Of a stretch of 64,000 nucleotides of DNA, positions 26,636 through 35,161 are shown piece after piece. A program made the translations under genes and the position numbers. The notes beneath the pieces were generated by a model. The model was not told where the DNA came from. It ran no database searches and saw nothing but the letters and a program-made list of their open reading frames with translations. Every line of letters starts with the position of its first letter. Position 1 is the first letter of the stretch. Source of the DNA: Luteimonas mephitis DSM 12574 (GTDB lineage: Bacteria; Pseudomonadota; Gammaproteobacteria; Xanthomonadales; Xanthomonadaceae); NCBI RefSeq assembly GCF_000422305.1, contig NZ_KE383816.1, positions 422,566-486,565 of the forward strand. Reading direction: 5' to 3'.

Positions 26636-27978
26636 GCGTCGCCGTCCGCAAAGCCGGACAGCGCGGCGGTGACATCCTCAAGCGCAACGCCGTCGGCCAG
26701 TTCACCGACTGCCTCGTCGTCGAGCCAGACCGCGCCGGACTCCGCGCGCAGCCCCGCGCCGGCACCCTGCCTGAGCCGCGCGACCAGCTGACCGGCTTCG
26801 CGCGCCGATTCGAATCCCGGGCCCTGCAGCAGCAACGCGCCGTCGGCATCGACCAGCTTGAAATGGAAGCGGCCGTCGCCCTCGCGGTACTGCTTGAACT
26901 GCGGCGTCGCCGCCTTGGCCGCCGCCTTGCGCTTGCCACCGGCCGCCTGCGACAGGTCGCGCAGGCCCACCGCCGCGCGCAGTTCGCGCAGCAGCGGCGT
27001 GGCGTGGCGTTCACGCAGGCGCTGCGCACCGTCGCGCAGCAGGCGTTCGATCTTGTGCGGCTCGGCCATCAGCGTTTCGTAGCGCTCGCGCAGCGGCGCG
27101 ACTTCCGAGTCGATGCGCTCGAACAGCTGCTGCTTGGCATCGCCCCAGCCAATCCCCTGCTCGAACTCGCGCCGCATCGCCGCGGTTTCATCGACGCCGG
27201 CAAACGCGCGGTACAGCTGGAACACGTTGGAGGCGTCCGCATCCTTGGGTTCGCCCGGCGCGCGCGAATCGGTGACGATCGATGCGATCAGCTTGCGCAG
27301 CGTCGCGCGCGGCGCGAACAGCGGGATGGTGTTGTCGTAGCTCTTCGACATCTTGCGGCCATCGAGGCCCGGTAGCGTGGCCACGTTCTCCTCGATCACC
27401 ACCTCCGGCAGCCGGAAATACTGTTTCCCCGCCGGTCCGCCGTACAGGTGGTTGAAGCGCTGGCCGAAGTCGCGCGCCATCTCGATGTGCTGGATCTGGT
27501 CGCGGCCCACCGGCACCTTGTCGGCGTTGAACAGCAGGATGTCGGCCGACATCAGCACCGGGTACATGAACAACCCGGCGTTGATCCCGGCATCGTCGTC
27601 CTCGCCGTCGGCGCGGTTGCGGTCGACCGCGGCCTTGTAGGCATGCGCGCGGTTGAGGATGCCCTTGCCCGCCACGCAGGTCAGCATCCAGGTCAGTTCG
27701 GTGATTTCGGGGATGTCGGACTGGCGGTAGAACCACACCTCGCCCGGATCGAGTCCACAGGCCAGCCAGGTCGCGGCGATTTCCAGGGTCGAACGCTGCA
27801 CGCGCGCCGGATCCTGCACCTTCACCAGTGCGTGCAGGTCGGCGAGGAAGTAGAAGCTCTCCGCGTCGGGCGCGCGCGAGGCGGCCACCGCCGGGCGGAT
27901 CGCCCCGGTGTAGTTGCCAAGATGCGGCGTGCCGGACGTGGTGATGCCAGTGAGGATGCGGGTCTTGCGGGGAGTCAT
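26632..27978 (-). CDS. trpS: tryptophanyl-tRNA synthetase with C-terminal extension
   Basis: A 448-residue class I synthetase charging tRNA-Trp. The HIGH-type motif appears as SGTPHLGNY and the second signature as GRKMSKSYDN. The catalytic core and anticodon-binding helices (about 1-340) are complete. After a Lys/Ala-rich linker (about 348-362) an extra domain of roughly 85 residues carries FHFKLVDADGALLLQGPGF, resembling the YegP/DUF1508 fold. Standard bacterial TrpS is about 330 residues, so this is an unusual appended domain. It is coupled to the small membrane protein downstream. Confidence 0.95.
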   Translation of the reverse strand: MTPRKTRILTGITTSGTPHLGNYTGAIRPAVAASRAPDAESFYFLADLHALVKVQDPARVQRSTLEIAATWLACGLDPGEVWFYRQSDIPEITELTWMLTCVAGKGILNRAHAYKAAVDRNRADGEDDDAGINAGLFMYPVLMSADILLFNADKVPVGRDQIQHIEMARDFGQRFNHLYGGPAGKQYFRLPEVVIEENVATLPGLDGRKMSKSYDNTIPLFAPRATLRKLIASIVTDSRAPGEPKDADASNVFQLYRAFAGVDETAAMRREFEQGIGWGDAKQQLFERIDSEVAPLRERYETLMAEPHKIERLLRDGAQRLRERHATPLLRELRAAVGLRDLSQAAGGKRKAAAKAATPQFKQYREGDGRFHFKLVDADGALLLQGPGFESAREAGQLVARLRQGAGAGLRAESGAVWLDDEAVGELADGVALEDVTAALSGFADGDA

Positions 27979-28100
27979 GTCGGGGCCGGGGCTTGCGTGG
28001 CGGTCATTTTAGCCCGGCGCCGTTCACGGGGTCCGCGGCCCGGGCAACCCCACGGCCCGCCCCGGCGCGTTTCCACGGTCCCCACCCACGGAGACCGGCC

Positions 28101-28943
28101 ATGTCGCAAGTCCCGATGTCGCCAATCCTGCAGTCCTGCTGCGCGGTGTTGCTCGCCGCCCTCGCCTGCCTGCCCGCGTCGGCGCGCACGCTGGTGGACA
28201 TATCCCTCGTCGACCGCGACGACGGCACCGTGCTGCCGCAGTATCACCACCGCGGCGAGCGCTGGCTGGCCGGCGTGCCCGGCCACCGCTATGCCATCCG
28301 CCTGGCCAACACCAGCGGCGAACGGGTGCTGGTGGTGCTGTCGGTCGACGGCGTCAACGCAGTCACCGGCGAAGATGCGGATCCGTCGCAGGGCGGCTAC
28401 GTGCTGGAGCCGTGGCAGAGCGCCGAGATCGGTGGCTGGCGCAAGTCGCTGCAGGAAGTCGCGCAGTTCCGCTTCACCGATCTCGCCGACAGCTATGCCG
28501 CGCGCACCGGACGGCCCGGCAACGTCGGCGTGATCGGCATCGCGGTGTTCCGTGAGCGACGGCCGGCCGAGGTGCTGGTATCGCCGGACTTTCCGCCTCC
28601 CTATCCGCGCGCCGCATCCCCGCAGTCACCGTACGAAGCCCGCGACGAAGCGGGCGTGGCGGAATCGGGAGCCGCGAACGACGTGCTCCCCTCACGCGCG
28701 CCACCCACCGCAAGCGCGGCCCGCCAGCAGATCGGCACCGGCCACGGCGCGCGCGAATGGGCGCCGGCGTCGCGCACCGGCTTCGTTCGCGACGGCGCGC
28801 GGCCGTCGCAGCTATCCGAACTGCGCTACGACGCGCCCCGGCGCCTGCTCGCGCTCGGCATCCTGCCGCGCCGCGACTGGCAGCACCGGCCGGTCGTGCA
28901 GGTACCGCGCGCGTTCCCGCGCGGATTCGTGCCCGATCCATGA
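28101..28943 (+). CDS. exported protein of unknown function
   Basis: A 280-residue protein with a signal peptide ending near ASA-RTLVD, preceded by a GGAGACC ribosome site. The N-terminal half (about 30-160) looks like a compact beta-rich domain, with GERWLAGVPGHRYAIRL, RVLVVLSVDGVNAVTG and GYVLEPWQSAEIGGWR, a pattern I recognise from uncharacterised proteobacterial proteins. The C-terminal half is Pro/Ala-rich and disordered-looking until a basic tail with VQVPRAFPRGFVPDP. Function unknown. A family palindrome follows 20 bases after the stop. Confidence 0.75.
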   Translation: MSQVPMSPILQSCCAVLLAALACLPASARTLVDISLVDRDDGTVLPQYHHRGERWLAGVPGHRYAIRLANTSGERVLVVLSVDGVNAVTGEDADPSQGGYVLEPWQSAEIGGWRKSLQEVAQFRFTDLADSYAARTGRPGNVGVIGIAVFRERRPAEVLVSPDFPPPYPRAASPQSPYEARDEAGVAESGAANDVLPSRAPPTASAARQQIGTGHGAREWAPASRTGFVRDGARPSQLSELRYDAPRRLLALGILPRRDWQHRPVVQVPRAFPRGFVPDP

Positions 28944-28965
28944 TGGCCTGACCACATGCACTTGG

Positions 28966-29043
28966 CAGGAGCGGCCGATGGCCGCGAGCTTTTCGGGTCG
29001 CATGGATTGTCGGGAAAAGCTCGCGGCCATGGGCCGCTTCTAC
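28966..29043. repeat. long intergenic hairpin (GGAGCGGCC palindrome family)
   Basis: The left arm CAGGAGCGGCCGATGGCCGC, extending through GAGCTTTTC, is inverted on the right as GAAAAGCTCGCGGCCATGGG, continuing CCGCTTCTAC, around 15 loop bases. It is the clearest of the four copies and lies between two convergent genes. Confidence 0.85.
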
Positions 29044-29044
29044 G

Positions 29045-29070
29045 AAAAAAGGGCCGGCTTGCGCCGGCCC
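29045..29070 (-). terminator. intrinsic terminator of the CsbD-like gene
   Basis: On the minus strand an eight-base-pair stem (GGGCCGGC with GCCGGCCC) with a four-base loop is followed by six T (seen as AAAAAA at 29045-29050 on the plus strand), 27 bases beyond the csbD-like stop. Confidence 0.9.
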
Positions 29071-29096
29071 GTCGTTCATTCCCGCATGTGGAACAC

Positions 29097-29297
29097 TCAG
29101 CTGAGCGTCTTGCCGAACTCGTCGACTTCGCGCTCGGCGCGATCGCGATCCCACCCGTAGCGTTCCTGCAGCTTGCCGCTCAGGTACTTGCTGTCGCCTG
29201 CGGCCACATCGAACACGTCGTCGGTCAGGTCGCCCCACTTGGCCTGGGCCTTGCCCTTCAGCTGCTTCCACTTGCCGGCGATGATGTCGTTGTTCAT
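29097..29297 (-). CDS. CsbD-family stress protein
   Basis: A 66-residue acidic/basic helical protein. It starts [20 protein letters not shown] and continues [18 protein letters not shown] and [19 protein letters not shown], the CsbD/YjbJ signature. Members are abundant small cytoplasmic proteins induced in general stress and stationary phase; their biochemical role is not settled. Monocistronic, with its own terminator. Confidence 0.95.
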   Translation of the reverse strand: MNNDIIAGKWKQLKGKAQAKWGDLTDDVFDVAAGDSKYLSGKLQERYGWDRDRAEREVDEFGKTLS

Positions 29298-29540
29298 TGC
29301 GTACTCCTTGCGTCGTTGGTGACGGCGCCAGCTTCGCAGGCAGCGCCTTCATGGCATGTGCGCAAGTCGTTACGCGTGATTTCAATTCATTGAACGCTTC
29401 AGTTTCGCGGATCCGCATGGATGCACTGGATGCACTTGCAGATCGACGGCCTCGGCCGCGCACCTGGACGATGACATGCCGGACGAAATGCCCGCGGCGC
29501 AGGCCGCTCCCGCAAGGCTGAAACGCCGGGGCGGAAACAG

Positions 29541-29565
29541 AACGGGCCGGCAATGCCGGCCCGTT
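29541..29565 (-). terminator. hairpin downstream of entericidin-like gene
   Basis: A perfect 11-base-pair stem (AACGGGCCGGC with GCCGGCCCGTT) and a three-base loop lie 20 bases after the entericidin-like stop. The T-run on the minus strand is weak (CTGTTT), so it is a stable 3' structure and probable terminator. Confidence 0.7.
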
Positions 29566-29585
29566 CCTTCCATCTGTTCGCGCGA

Positions 29586-29741
29586 TCAGCGCGGATCGGT
29601 CGCACCGGTATCGTCGGCCGACTGCTGGACCTTCTCGCCAACCTTCTCCACGTCCTTGCCCGCACCCTTCACGGTGTTGCAGGCCACGAGGAAGTTCATG
29701 GAAAACAGTGCGAGCAAAGCAAGGGAAACGATGCGCTTCAT
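29586..29741 (-). CDS. entericidin-like small lipoprotein
   Basis: A 51-residue protein. Starting at 29741 gives MKRIVSLALLALFSMNFLVA followed by the lipidated Cys, then NTVKGAGKDVEKVGEKVQQSA. The match to the entericidin A/B family is clear: small lipoproteins found in stress regulons, sometimes described as an antidote/toxin pair. Only one is present here. The short helical mature region is amphipathic. Monocistronic, followed by a hairpin. Confidence 0.92.
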   Translation of the reverse strand: MKRIVSLALLALFSMNFLVACNTVKGAGKDVEKVGEKVQQSADDTGATDPR

Positions 29742-30038
29742 GGATCTCTCCTGTACGAAGGGGATGGACCACGGGGCAAGTGTGCGGCCCCCGTCGTGAA
29801 TGAAACCCCATCCGGGTGTGAATGCCGCGTGCAATCGGGCACCGGGCTGCGCAATCGGACAATCCCGGTCAGGCGGGCATCATGTTCCGCGTCGCAGGCA
29901 TGCCCGAACCGGGTGAAAAAGCGCCTTCATCGCATGGTCATCCGCATCGCTGCGCACGCCGGGACGCGAACCGCATCGCCCGCGGCCGGCCGCGCATTCG
30001 TTCCGCGGATCGCCGCTTCCGCGGGTCGACCCGAAGCG

Positions 30039-30962
30039 CTAGTCGCGCATCAAGGTCGACTTGCCGAACAGGCTCTCGACCAGGTCCACGGCCAGTTCCG
30101 CGGTGGCGTTGCCGTCGTCCAGGATGGGGTTGACCTCGACGATGTCCAACGATCCCATGCGCCCGCTGTCGGCGATCATTTCCATGATCAGCTGCGCCTC
30201 GCGGTAGTTGACCCCGCCGGGGACCTTGGTGCCGGTGCCCGGTGCAATGGAAGGATCGAGCATGTCGACGTCGAAGCTCACGTGCAGGTGGGTGTCGGCG
30301 TCTACGCCCGCCAGCGCTTCTTCCATCACCCGCTTCATGCCGACTTCGTCGATGTAGCGCATGTCGTAGATGTCGAGCGCGTGCTGCTTGACCAGGCGCT
30401 TCTCCTCCTGGTCGACCGAGCGGATGCCGATCTGGCGGATCTGCGCCGGCTCGATCTCCGGCACGTGTCCGCCCAGCGCGGTCAGCGCCTTCGGGCCGAT
30501 GCCGCACAGGCAGGCCACCGGCATGCCGTGGACATTGCCCGAAGGGGTGATGTCATGGGTGTTGAAATCGGTATGCGCGTCCAGCCACAGGATCCGCAGC
30601 TTCTTTCCCTGCTTGCGGCAGTGCGCGGCAACCGCGGCGATCGAACCCACCGCCAGGCAATGGTCGCCGCCGAGCAGGATCGGCAGGCGACCGGCGTCGA
30701 GTTCGCGCGTCGAGGCCTCCAGCACCGCGCGGTTCCACGCCACGACTTCGTCGAGATGGCGATAGCCGTCGACCGGCGGCAGCCACGGGTTGCGCGGCCC
30801 CTCGACGTTGCCGCGGTCGAGCACGTCGATGCCGCGCGCGGCAAGTGCCTCCACCAGCCCGGCCACGCGCAGCGCCTCCGGGCCCATGCGGGTGCCGCGG
30901 GTACCGGCGCCGATGTCGGTCGGTGCGCCGAAGATCGAAACGGGGGGATAGCTGCGGCTCAT
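30039..30962 (-). CDS. rocF: arginase
   Basis: A 307-residue Mn2+ ureohydrolase converting arginine to ornithine and urea. The start at 30962 gives MSRSYPPVSIFGAPTDIGAG. Metal-binding blocks are complete: LGGDHCLAVGS, WLDAHTDFNT with SGNVHGMP, and SFDVDMLDPSIAPGTGT. Length fits classical arginases rather than agmatinases. It stands next to a tRNA gene with no other arginine-catabolism genes close by, apart from a deiminase-superfamily gene at 38.0 kb. Confidence 0.95.
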   Translation of the reverse strand: MSRSYPPVSIFGAPTDIGAGTRGTRMGPEALRVAGLVEALAARGIDVLDRGNVEGPRNPWLPPVDGYRHLDEVVAWNRAVLEASTRELDAGRLPILLGGDHCLAVGSIAAVAAHCRKQGKKLRILWLDAHTDFNTHDITPSGNVHGMPVACLCGIGPKALTALGGHVPEIEPAQIRQIGIRSVDQEEKRLVKQHALDIYDMRYIDEVGMKRVMEEALAGVDADTHLHVSFDVDMLDPSIAPGTGTKVPGGVNYREAQLIMEMIADSGRMGSLDIVEVNPILDDGNATAELAVDLVESLFGKSTLMRD

Positions 30963-31076
30963 GTCGGACTCCGTTCTGGTTTTGCCTGTCGCTCCCGGCA
31001 GGCAGGGATGACGGATGCGCGGCAGCCGGGCAGGCGAGCCAGGGAGAGGCGATGCTCGCCATCCGTTCTGGCGGAA

Positions 31077-31152
31077 TGGTGCCGGCACCCGGGTTCGAAC
31101 TGGGGACCTACCGCTTACAAGGCGGTTGCTCTACCAACTGAGCTATGCCGGC
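31077..31152 (-). tRNA. tRNA-Thr (anticodon UGU)
   Basis: A 76-base cloverleaf including encoded CCA. The acceptor stem pairs GCCGGCA with TGCCGGC. The D-arm is GCTC/GAGC with AGTTGGTA, the anticodon arm ACCGC-CTTGTAA-GCGGT has UGU at the anticodon positions, and the T-arm contains GTTCGAAC. The anticodon reads ACA threonine codons. It lies alone between arginase and the SPOR gene. Confidence 0.96.
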
Positions 31153-31209
31153 ATGGTTCCGGTGCAATCGGCGCGGCAGGGATCACCGCGACGCGGGCGG
31201 CATTCTAGC

Positions 31210-31995
31210 CTAGCGCGACGCGGCCACGGGCGCGGCCGGCACGGTATCGCAGTCGATCGGCTCGACCCGCTGCGCGCCGAGCGCCTTGCCGTCGGCCTCG
31301 GCCAGCGGCGCGCTGCTGGCGACGTCGATCCAGGTGGCCGAGGCCGGCGCGTCCCCCAGTGCGTCGGCGCGCACGTCGGGGAATCCGGCCGCCTGCAGCG
31401 CGGCCTGGCGGCGCCGGGCCGATTCCTCGCTGCCGTAGCGGCCCAGCGAAATGCTGTTGGCCTCGTCGCCCGAGGCGACGATGTAATAGTCGCTGAAGCC
31501 GGCGGCGCTGATCCGCTCGACCAGCGCCTGCGCGGCCGCGCGGTCGGCCTGCTGCGGCAGCCACACGCGCCAGTCGCGGCGCTTGGCCGAGACCACCTCA
31601 CGCACGTGCAGGCGCGCCATGCGCGGCTGCAGCTGGCGCTGTGCCGCAGCCACCTTGCCGGCATCGGAGAACGGCCCGAGCGCGTAGCAGTGCGTGGCGA
31701 CATCGACGTCCGTGGCGGCAGCGGGCGGCGCGGTGGCAGGCATTCCATGCGCCGGGGCTTCGGCAGTTGGCGCAGCCGGTTGTGCCGTGGGCGCCGGCGC
31801 GTCCGGCGCCGGCACGACCGAGGGTCGCGATGCGGCCGCTGCAGGCGTGCGCTCGCGCAGCAATTGCAGGCGCGCGACACCGGCCGGTGGTTCGACCGCG
31901 ACCGCCGCGGGCGCGGTTTCGTCGCGCGCCATCCACCAGGCGGCAACGCCAAGGTTCAATACCACCAGCAGGACGATCAGGGCGCGTGCGAGCAT
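31210..31995 (-). CDS. SPOR-domain membrane-anchored protein
   Basis: A 261-residue protein with one N-terminal transmembrane helix (ALIVLLVVLNLGVAAWWMA), a Pro/Ala-rich periplasmic linker (about 50-95) and two stretches of SPOR-like fold: HCYALGPFSDAGKVAAAQRQ and YYIVASGDEANSISLGRYGS. SPOR domains bind denuded peptidoglycan at division septa. It is the third gene of the birA-coaX-SPOR transcript, with 38 bases after coaX. This arrangement is common in Xanthomonadales, but the protein's exact role is unknown. Confidence 0.88.
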   Translation of the reverse strand: MLARALIVLLVVLNLGVAAWWMARDETAPAAVAVEPPAGVARLQLLRERTPAAAASRPSVVPAPDAPAPTAQPAAPTAEAPAHGMPATAPPAAATDVDVATHCYALGPFSDAGKVAAAQRQLQPRMARLHVREVVSAKRRDWRVWLPQQADRAAAQALVERISAAGFSDYYIVASGDEANSISLGRYGSEESARRRQAALQAAGFPDVRADALGDAPASATWIDVASSAPLAEADGKALGAQRVEPIDCDTVPAAPVAASR

Positions 31996-32033
31996 GCCGC
32001 GATTCTAGAGGCCGGTCGCCGCGATCGCACGCG

Positions 32034-32777
32034 TCACGCAGGCGCGTCGGCTGCCTTCGCCCACTGCGCGAGGCCTTCAAGCACGAGCGCAGGCGCATCG
32101 ATCGCGTGCGGCAGCCGCGGGCGCAGCGCGTCGCTGCCGCCGCCGTGCAGCAACAGCCGCGGCACTGCCCCGGCTTGCGCCTGCGCGACCTGCAGGCTGC
32201 GCTCGACCAGCGCCAGCGCGGCACCGGTGCAACCAGAATCGAGCGCATCGTCGGTGTCATCGGCGAACTCGGCGTAATCGCCGCCGTCGACCGGCAGGTG
32301 CGCAGCGCGTGCGTGCAAGGCCTCGCGCATCAGCATCGGCGACGGCGCGATGCGCCCGCCGCGATGGCGGCCGTCGGCGTCCAGCCAGTCGATGGTGAGT
32401 GCGGTACCCACGCCCACGACCAGCGCCGCTTCGGCGCCGCGCGCGCGCGCGCCGAGCAGGGCGAGGAAACGATCGACGCCGAGCCGCGCGGGCTGCGCGT
32501 AGGCGATCGCCACGTCGCCGAACCGGCGCTGCGTGCAGGCCAGCGAAATTCGCCCGCAGCGCTGCGCCAGTGCGTCGAGCAGCTCGGCGCGCAAACTCTC
32601 CGATGCAACGCTCGCCACGCAGGCGTCCGTGAAGCGCGCAGGCAGCGCGGCCGCCAATCCCTCGTCGAACCGAACACCGTCGTGCGCGAGCGCGCGCACC
32701 GTGCCGATGCGGCCGGCGGCGTCCACCGGCGCGCACTTGAGCCGGGTGTTGCCCAGATCGAACAGCCAGCGGTTCAT
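32034..32777 (-). CDS. coaX: type III pantothenate kinase
   Basis: A 247-residue ASKHA-fold kinase phosphorylating pantothenate, the first step of coenzyme A synthesis. LFDLGNTRLKC is the phosphate-binding loop, VGTALTIDWL the second core motif, and GGRIAPSPMLMREALHARAA the substrate region. Type III enzymes are not feedback-inhibited by CoA. Its start overlaps the birA stop by four bases, a pairing of two cofactor genes seen in many Proteobacteria. Confidence 0.95.
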   Translation of the reverse strand: MNRWLFDLGNTRLKCAPVDAAGRIGTVRALAHDGVRFDEGLAAALPARFTDACVASVASESLRAELLDALAQRCGRISLACTQRRFGDVAIAYAQPARLGVDRFLALLGARARGAEAALVVGVGTALTIDWLDADGRHRGGRIAPSPMLMREALHARAAHLPVDGGDYAEFADDTDDALDSGCTGAALALVERSLQVAQAQAGAVPRLLLHGGGSDALRPRLPHAIDAPALVLEGLAQWAKAADAPA

Positions 32778-33778
32778 CGCGGCCTCACGCTGACTTCGCC
32801 GGCGTGGAAGGCGCGCACCTGGCCGTCATCGAGGCGCACCCGCAGCGCGCCGTCCGCGGCGAGGCCGAGCGCGGTGCCGGCGCGATCGCCGTCGCCGCCG
32901 TGCAGCACGATGGCGCGGCCGGCGAGCGCATCGAGTTCGCCATGGCGCGGCAGGAAGCCCGGCAGGCCGTCGCGGTCGAATTGTTCCAGCGCCGGCAGCA
33001 GCGCCGCCAGCAGCGCAGCGGCGATGGCGTTGCGCGACGGCAGCCGCCCGGGCGCCAGCGCGGCCAGGTCGATCCACGGCTGGCCGATGGCGCGGCCGTG
33101 CGTGGCCGGCATGCGCACGTTGAGGCCGAGGCCGATCACCGCGCGCACCGGCCCGGCGTGTTCGCCGCCGCCCTCCACCAGCAATCCACCGAGCTTGCGC
33201 AGCGCCTGCCCCGACCTGGCGCGATCATCTTCGACAACCACCAGGTCGTTGGGCCACTTCAACCGCACGTCGCCCAGCCCCAGCGCGCGCAGCGCCTCGG
33301 CCGCAGCGACGCCGGCCACCAGGCTCAGCCCGCCCAGCCGCGCCAGGCCACCGTCGAAACCGCGCGCCAGCGACAGGTAGAGATTGGCCGCCAGCGGCGA
33401 GGCCCAGTGGCGGCCGCGGCGGCCGCGGCCGTCGGTCTGGCGTTCGGCCAGCAGCACCGCCACGCCGTCGCGCGGAGTTTCGCGGCGCAGCAGTTCGGCA
33501 TTGGTGGAATCGATCGACCAGGCCACTTCCAGCCGGGCGAGCCGTGCGCGCGCGGCGTCCGGCATCGCCAGCACGATGGCATCGGCATCGAGCAGGTCCA
33601 GCGGCTGCGCCAGCGCGTAGCCGCGGCCGGCGCGCGCCTCGATCGCAACCCCGGCTTCGCGCAGGCCCTCGATGCGTTTCCACACCGCGGCGCGGGTCTC
33701 GCCGTTCTCGCGCGCCAGCGTATCGCCGGACACGGGACCGGCGATCAGGCGCTGCAGCAGCGCGCGCTCACCGCTCAT
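32774..33778 (-). CDS. birA: bifunctional biotin-protein ligase / biotin operon repressor
   Basis: A 334-residue protein. An N-terminal winged helix-turn-helix (about 1-65, TLARENGETRAAVWKRIEGL) precedes the ligase core, with ERQTDGRGRRGRHWASP (biotinyl-AMP loop), LKWPNDLVV and the C-terminal cap domain (about 285-334). It attaches biotin to carboxylase subunits and, through the DNA-binding domain, probably represses biotin synthesis genes located elsewhere. First gene of the birA-coaX-SPOR operon. Confidence 0.96.
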   Translation of the reverse strand: MSGERALLQRLIAGPVSGDTLARENGETRAAVWKRIEGLREAGVAIEARAGRGYALAQPLDLLDADAIVLAMPDAARARLARLEVAWSIDSTNAELLRRETPRDGVAVLLAERQTDGRGRRGRHWASPLAANLYLSLARGFDGGLARLGGLSLVAGVAAAEALRALGLGDVRLKWPNDLVVVEDDRARSGQALRKLGGLLVEGGGEHAGPVRAVIGLGLNVRMPATHGRAIGQPWIDLAALAPGRLPSRNAIAAALLAALLPALEQFDRDGLPGFLPRHGELDALAGRAIVLHGGDGDRAGTALGLAADGALRVRLDDGQVRAFHAGEVSVRPR

Positions 33779-34023
33779 CGGCGGCGCGGCGGCGCGTGAG
33801 GGATGGTCGCGGCCGCGGCATCACCGACGGGCACGTGGCATGAGGGCTGGGGAGGCGTTCGCAGTCCGGCATCGGGCGATTATCGGTGACCCGGTCGGCC
33901 CCTGCTCGCCGCGCCGGCGAATGGCGTCCGCGCCTGCTGCGACGCAGCATGCAACCGTCTGCATGGCGGCGGCATCCAAGGTATAGTCCGCCCCTGATCG
34001 CGGCTCCGGCCAAGGATCCCCCC

Positions 34024-34308
34024 ATGTCCATCCGACTCGCCCTCTCCCTGTTGCTGCTGTGCGCCAGCCTGCCGCTGGCCGCGCACGACATCCGCATGCT
34101 GAGCGCGAACGGCGACGGCGGCGGCACCTGCCAGGACGACGCAACGACGCAGGACGACAACAACAGCGTCCGTCCCGCCAGCGCCAAGCCCGCGACCCAC
34201 GCGGTCAAGCCGGCCAAGGCCAAGCCGGGCGTGCAGCGCGCAAGCGACACCATCGGCGACATCCGGCCGCCGCGCTGGCACAGCTTCCTGCCTGGCATGT
34301 TCCGCTGA
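34024..34308 (+). CDS. small exported protein of unknown function
   Basis: A 94-residue protein with a signal peptide (ALSLLLLCASLPLAA) and a low-complexity mature part rich in Asp/Asn then Ala/Lys/Pro (KPATHAVKPAKAKPG). The C-terminus IGDIRPPRWHSFLPGMFR looks conserved. A run of Asp residues (DDATTQDDNNS) may bind cations. No family recognised. mtfA starts 19 bases downstream. Confidence 0.65.
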   Translation: MSIRLALSLLLLCASLPLAAHDIRMLSANGDGGGTCQDDATTQDDNNSVRPASAKPATHAVKPAKAKPGVQRASDTIGDIRPPRWHSFLPGMFR

Positions 34309-34327
34309 CCGTGCGCCTGCCCTGCAT

Positions 34328-35083
34328 TTGCGTGCGTTGATCCGCCGCCTGTTCGCAGGCAACCCGCCTTCCCCGCCCGACCCGACCCTGTGGGCCGGCG
34401 TGCGCCGTCGCGCACGCTGGATCGGTGCACTCGACGACGCACGCGACGCACGCCTGCAGGCACTGGCCGCGCGCTTCCTGCGCGACAAGGCGATCACGCC
34501 GGTCGGCGGGCTCGAACTCGACGACGCCGCGCGCATGACGCTGGCCGCCGTGTGCTGCCTGCCGCTGCTGGAGTTCGGCGAACAGGGCCTGCGCGGCTGG
34601 TCGCAGCTGATCGTCTATCCCGACGCCTTCCGCGTGAACCGCAGCCACGTCGACGCGGCCGGCGTACTGCACGAGTGGGAGGACGAGCTGATCGGCGAAG
34701 CCTGGGACAGTGGCCCGCTGATCCTGTCGTGGGCCGACGTGCAGGCCGACCTCGACGAACCGGACGCGGGCTTTTGCGTCGCGGTGCACGAGATGGCGCA
34801 CAAGCTCGACGCGCTCGACGGCGCGCTCGACGGCACACCGCCGCTGCCGCGCCCGTGGCAGCGCGAATGGGCGCGGGATTTCCAGGCCGCGTTCGACGGC
34901 TTCGTCGCCCAGGTCGACCGCGGCCGACGCACCGCCATCGACGCATACGCGGCCGAGGCGCCGGAGGAGTTCTTCGCGGTGTGCAGCGAGTATCACTTCA
35001 GCGATCCTGCGACGCTGCGGCGCGCGATGCCGCGGGTGGCCGACCACCTCGCGCGTCTGTACGGAAAACCACCGCTGGCGTAG
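34328..35083 (+). CDS. mtfA: MtfA-type zinc peptidase (M90)
   Basis: A 251-residue cytoplasmic metallopeptidase. The zinc motif is HEMAHKLD (HExxH), with the downstream Glu in APEEFFAVCSEYHF. Other family blocks are GWSQLIVYPDAF and DELIGEAWDSGPLILSW. In Enterobacteria MtfA binds the glucose repressor Mlc and has aminopeptidase activity; no Mlc homologue is in this window. The start is a TTG at 34328; the exact start is uncertain. The TAG stop codon is supplied by the first bases of an intergenic palindrome. Confidence 0.9.
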   Translation: MRALIRRLFAGNPPSPPDPTLWAGVRRRARWIGALDDARDARLQALAARFLRDKAITPVGGLELDDAARMTLAAVCCLPLLEFGEQGLRGWSQLIVYPDAFRVNRSHVDAAGVLHEWEDELIGEAWDSGPLILSWADVQADLDEPDAGFCVAVHEMAHKLDALDGALDGTPPLPRPWQREWARDFQAAFDGFVAQVDRGRRTAIDAYAAEAPEEFFAVCSEYHFSDPATLRRAMPRVADHLARLYGKPPLA

Positions 35084-35146
35084 GAGCGCCCCATGGGCGC
35101 GATTGTCGTTTGCGGGCAACGCATCGCGCCCATCGGGCGCTCCTAC
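35081..35146. repeat. long intergenic hairpin (GGAGCG palindrome family)
   Basis: TAGGAGCGCCCCATGGGCGC, ending GAT, is inverted as ATCGCGCCCATCGGGCGCTC, ending CTA, around a 19-base loop. The TAG at 35081-35083 is the mtfA stop codon, so the element abuts the coding sequence exactly. It separates convergent mtfA and phoQ. Confidence 0.88.
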
Positions 35147-35161
35147 GCGGGACTAACGAAC

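Noticed and set aside
31077-31152. tRNA-Thr as an integration site of a genomic island
   Set aside because: No repeat of the tRNA 3' end and no integrase gene were found on either side within the window.
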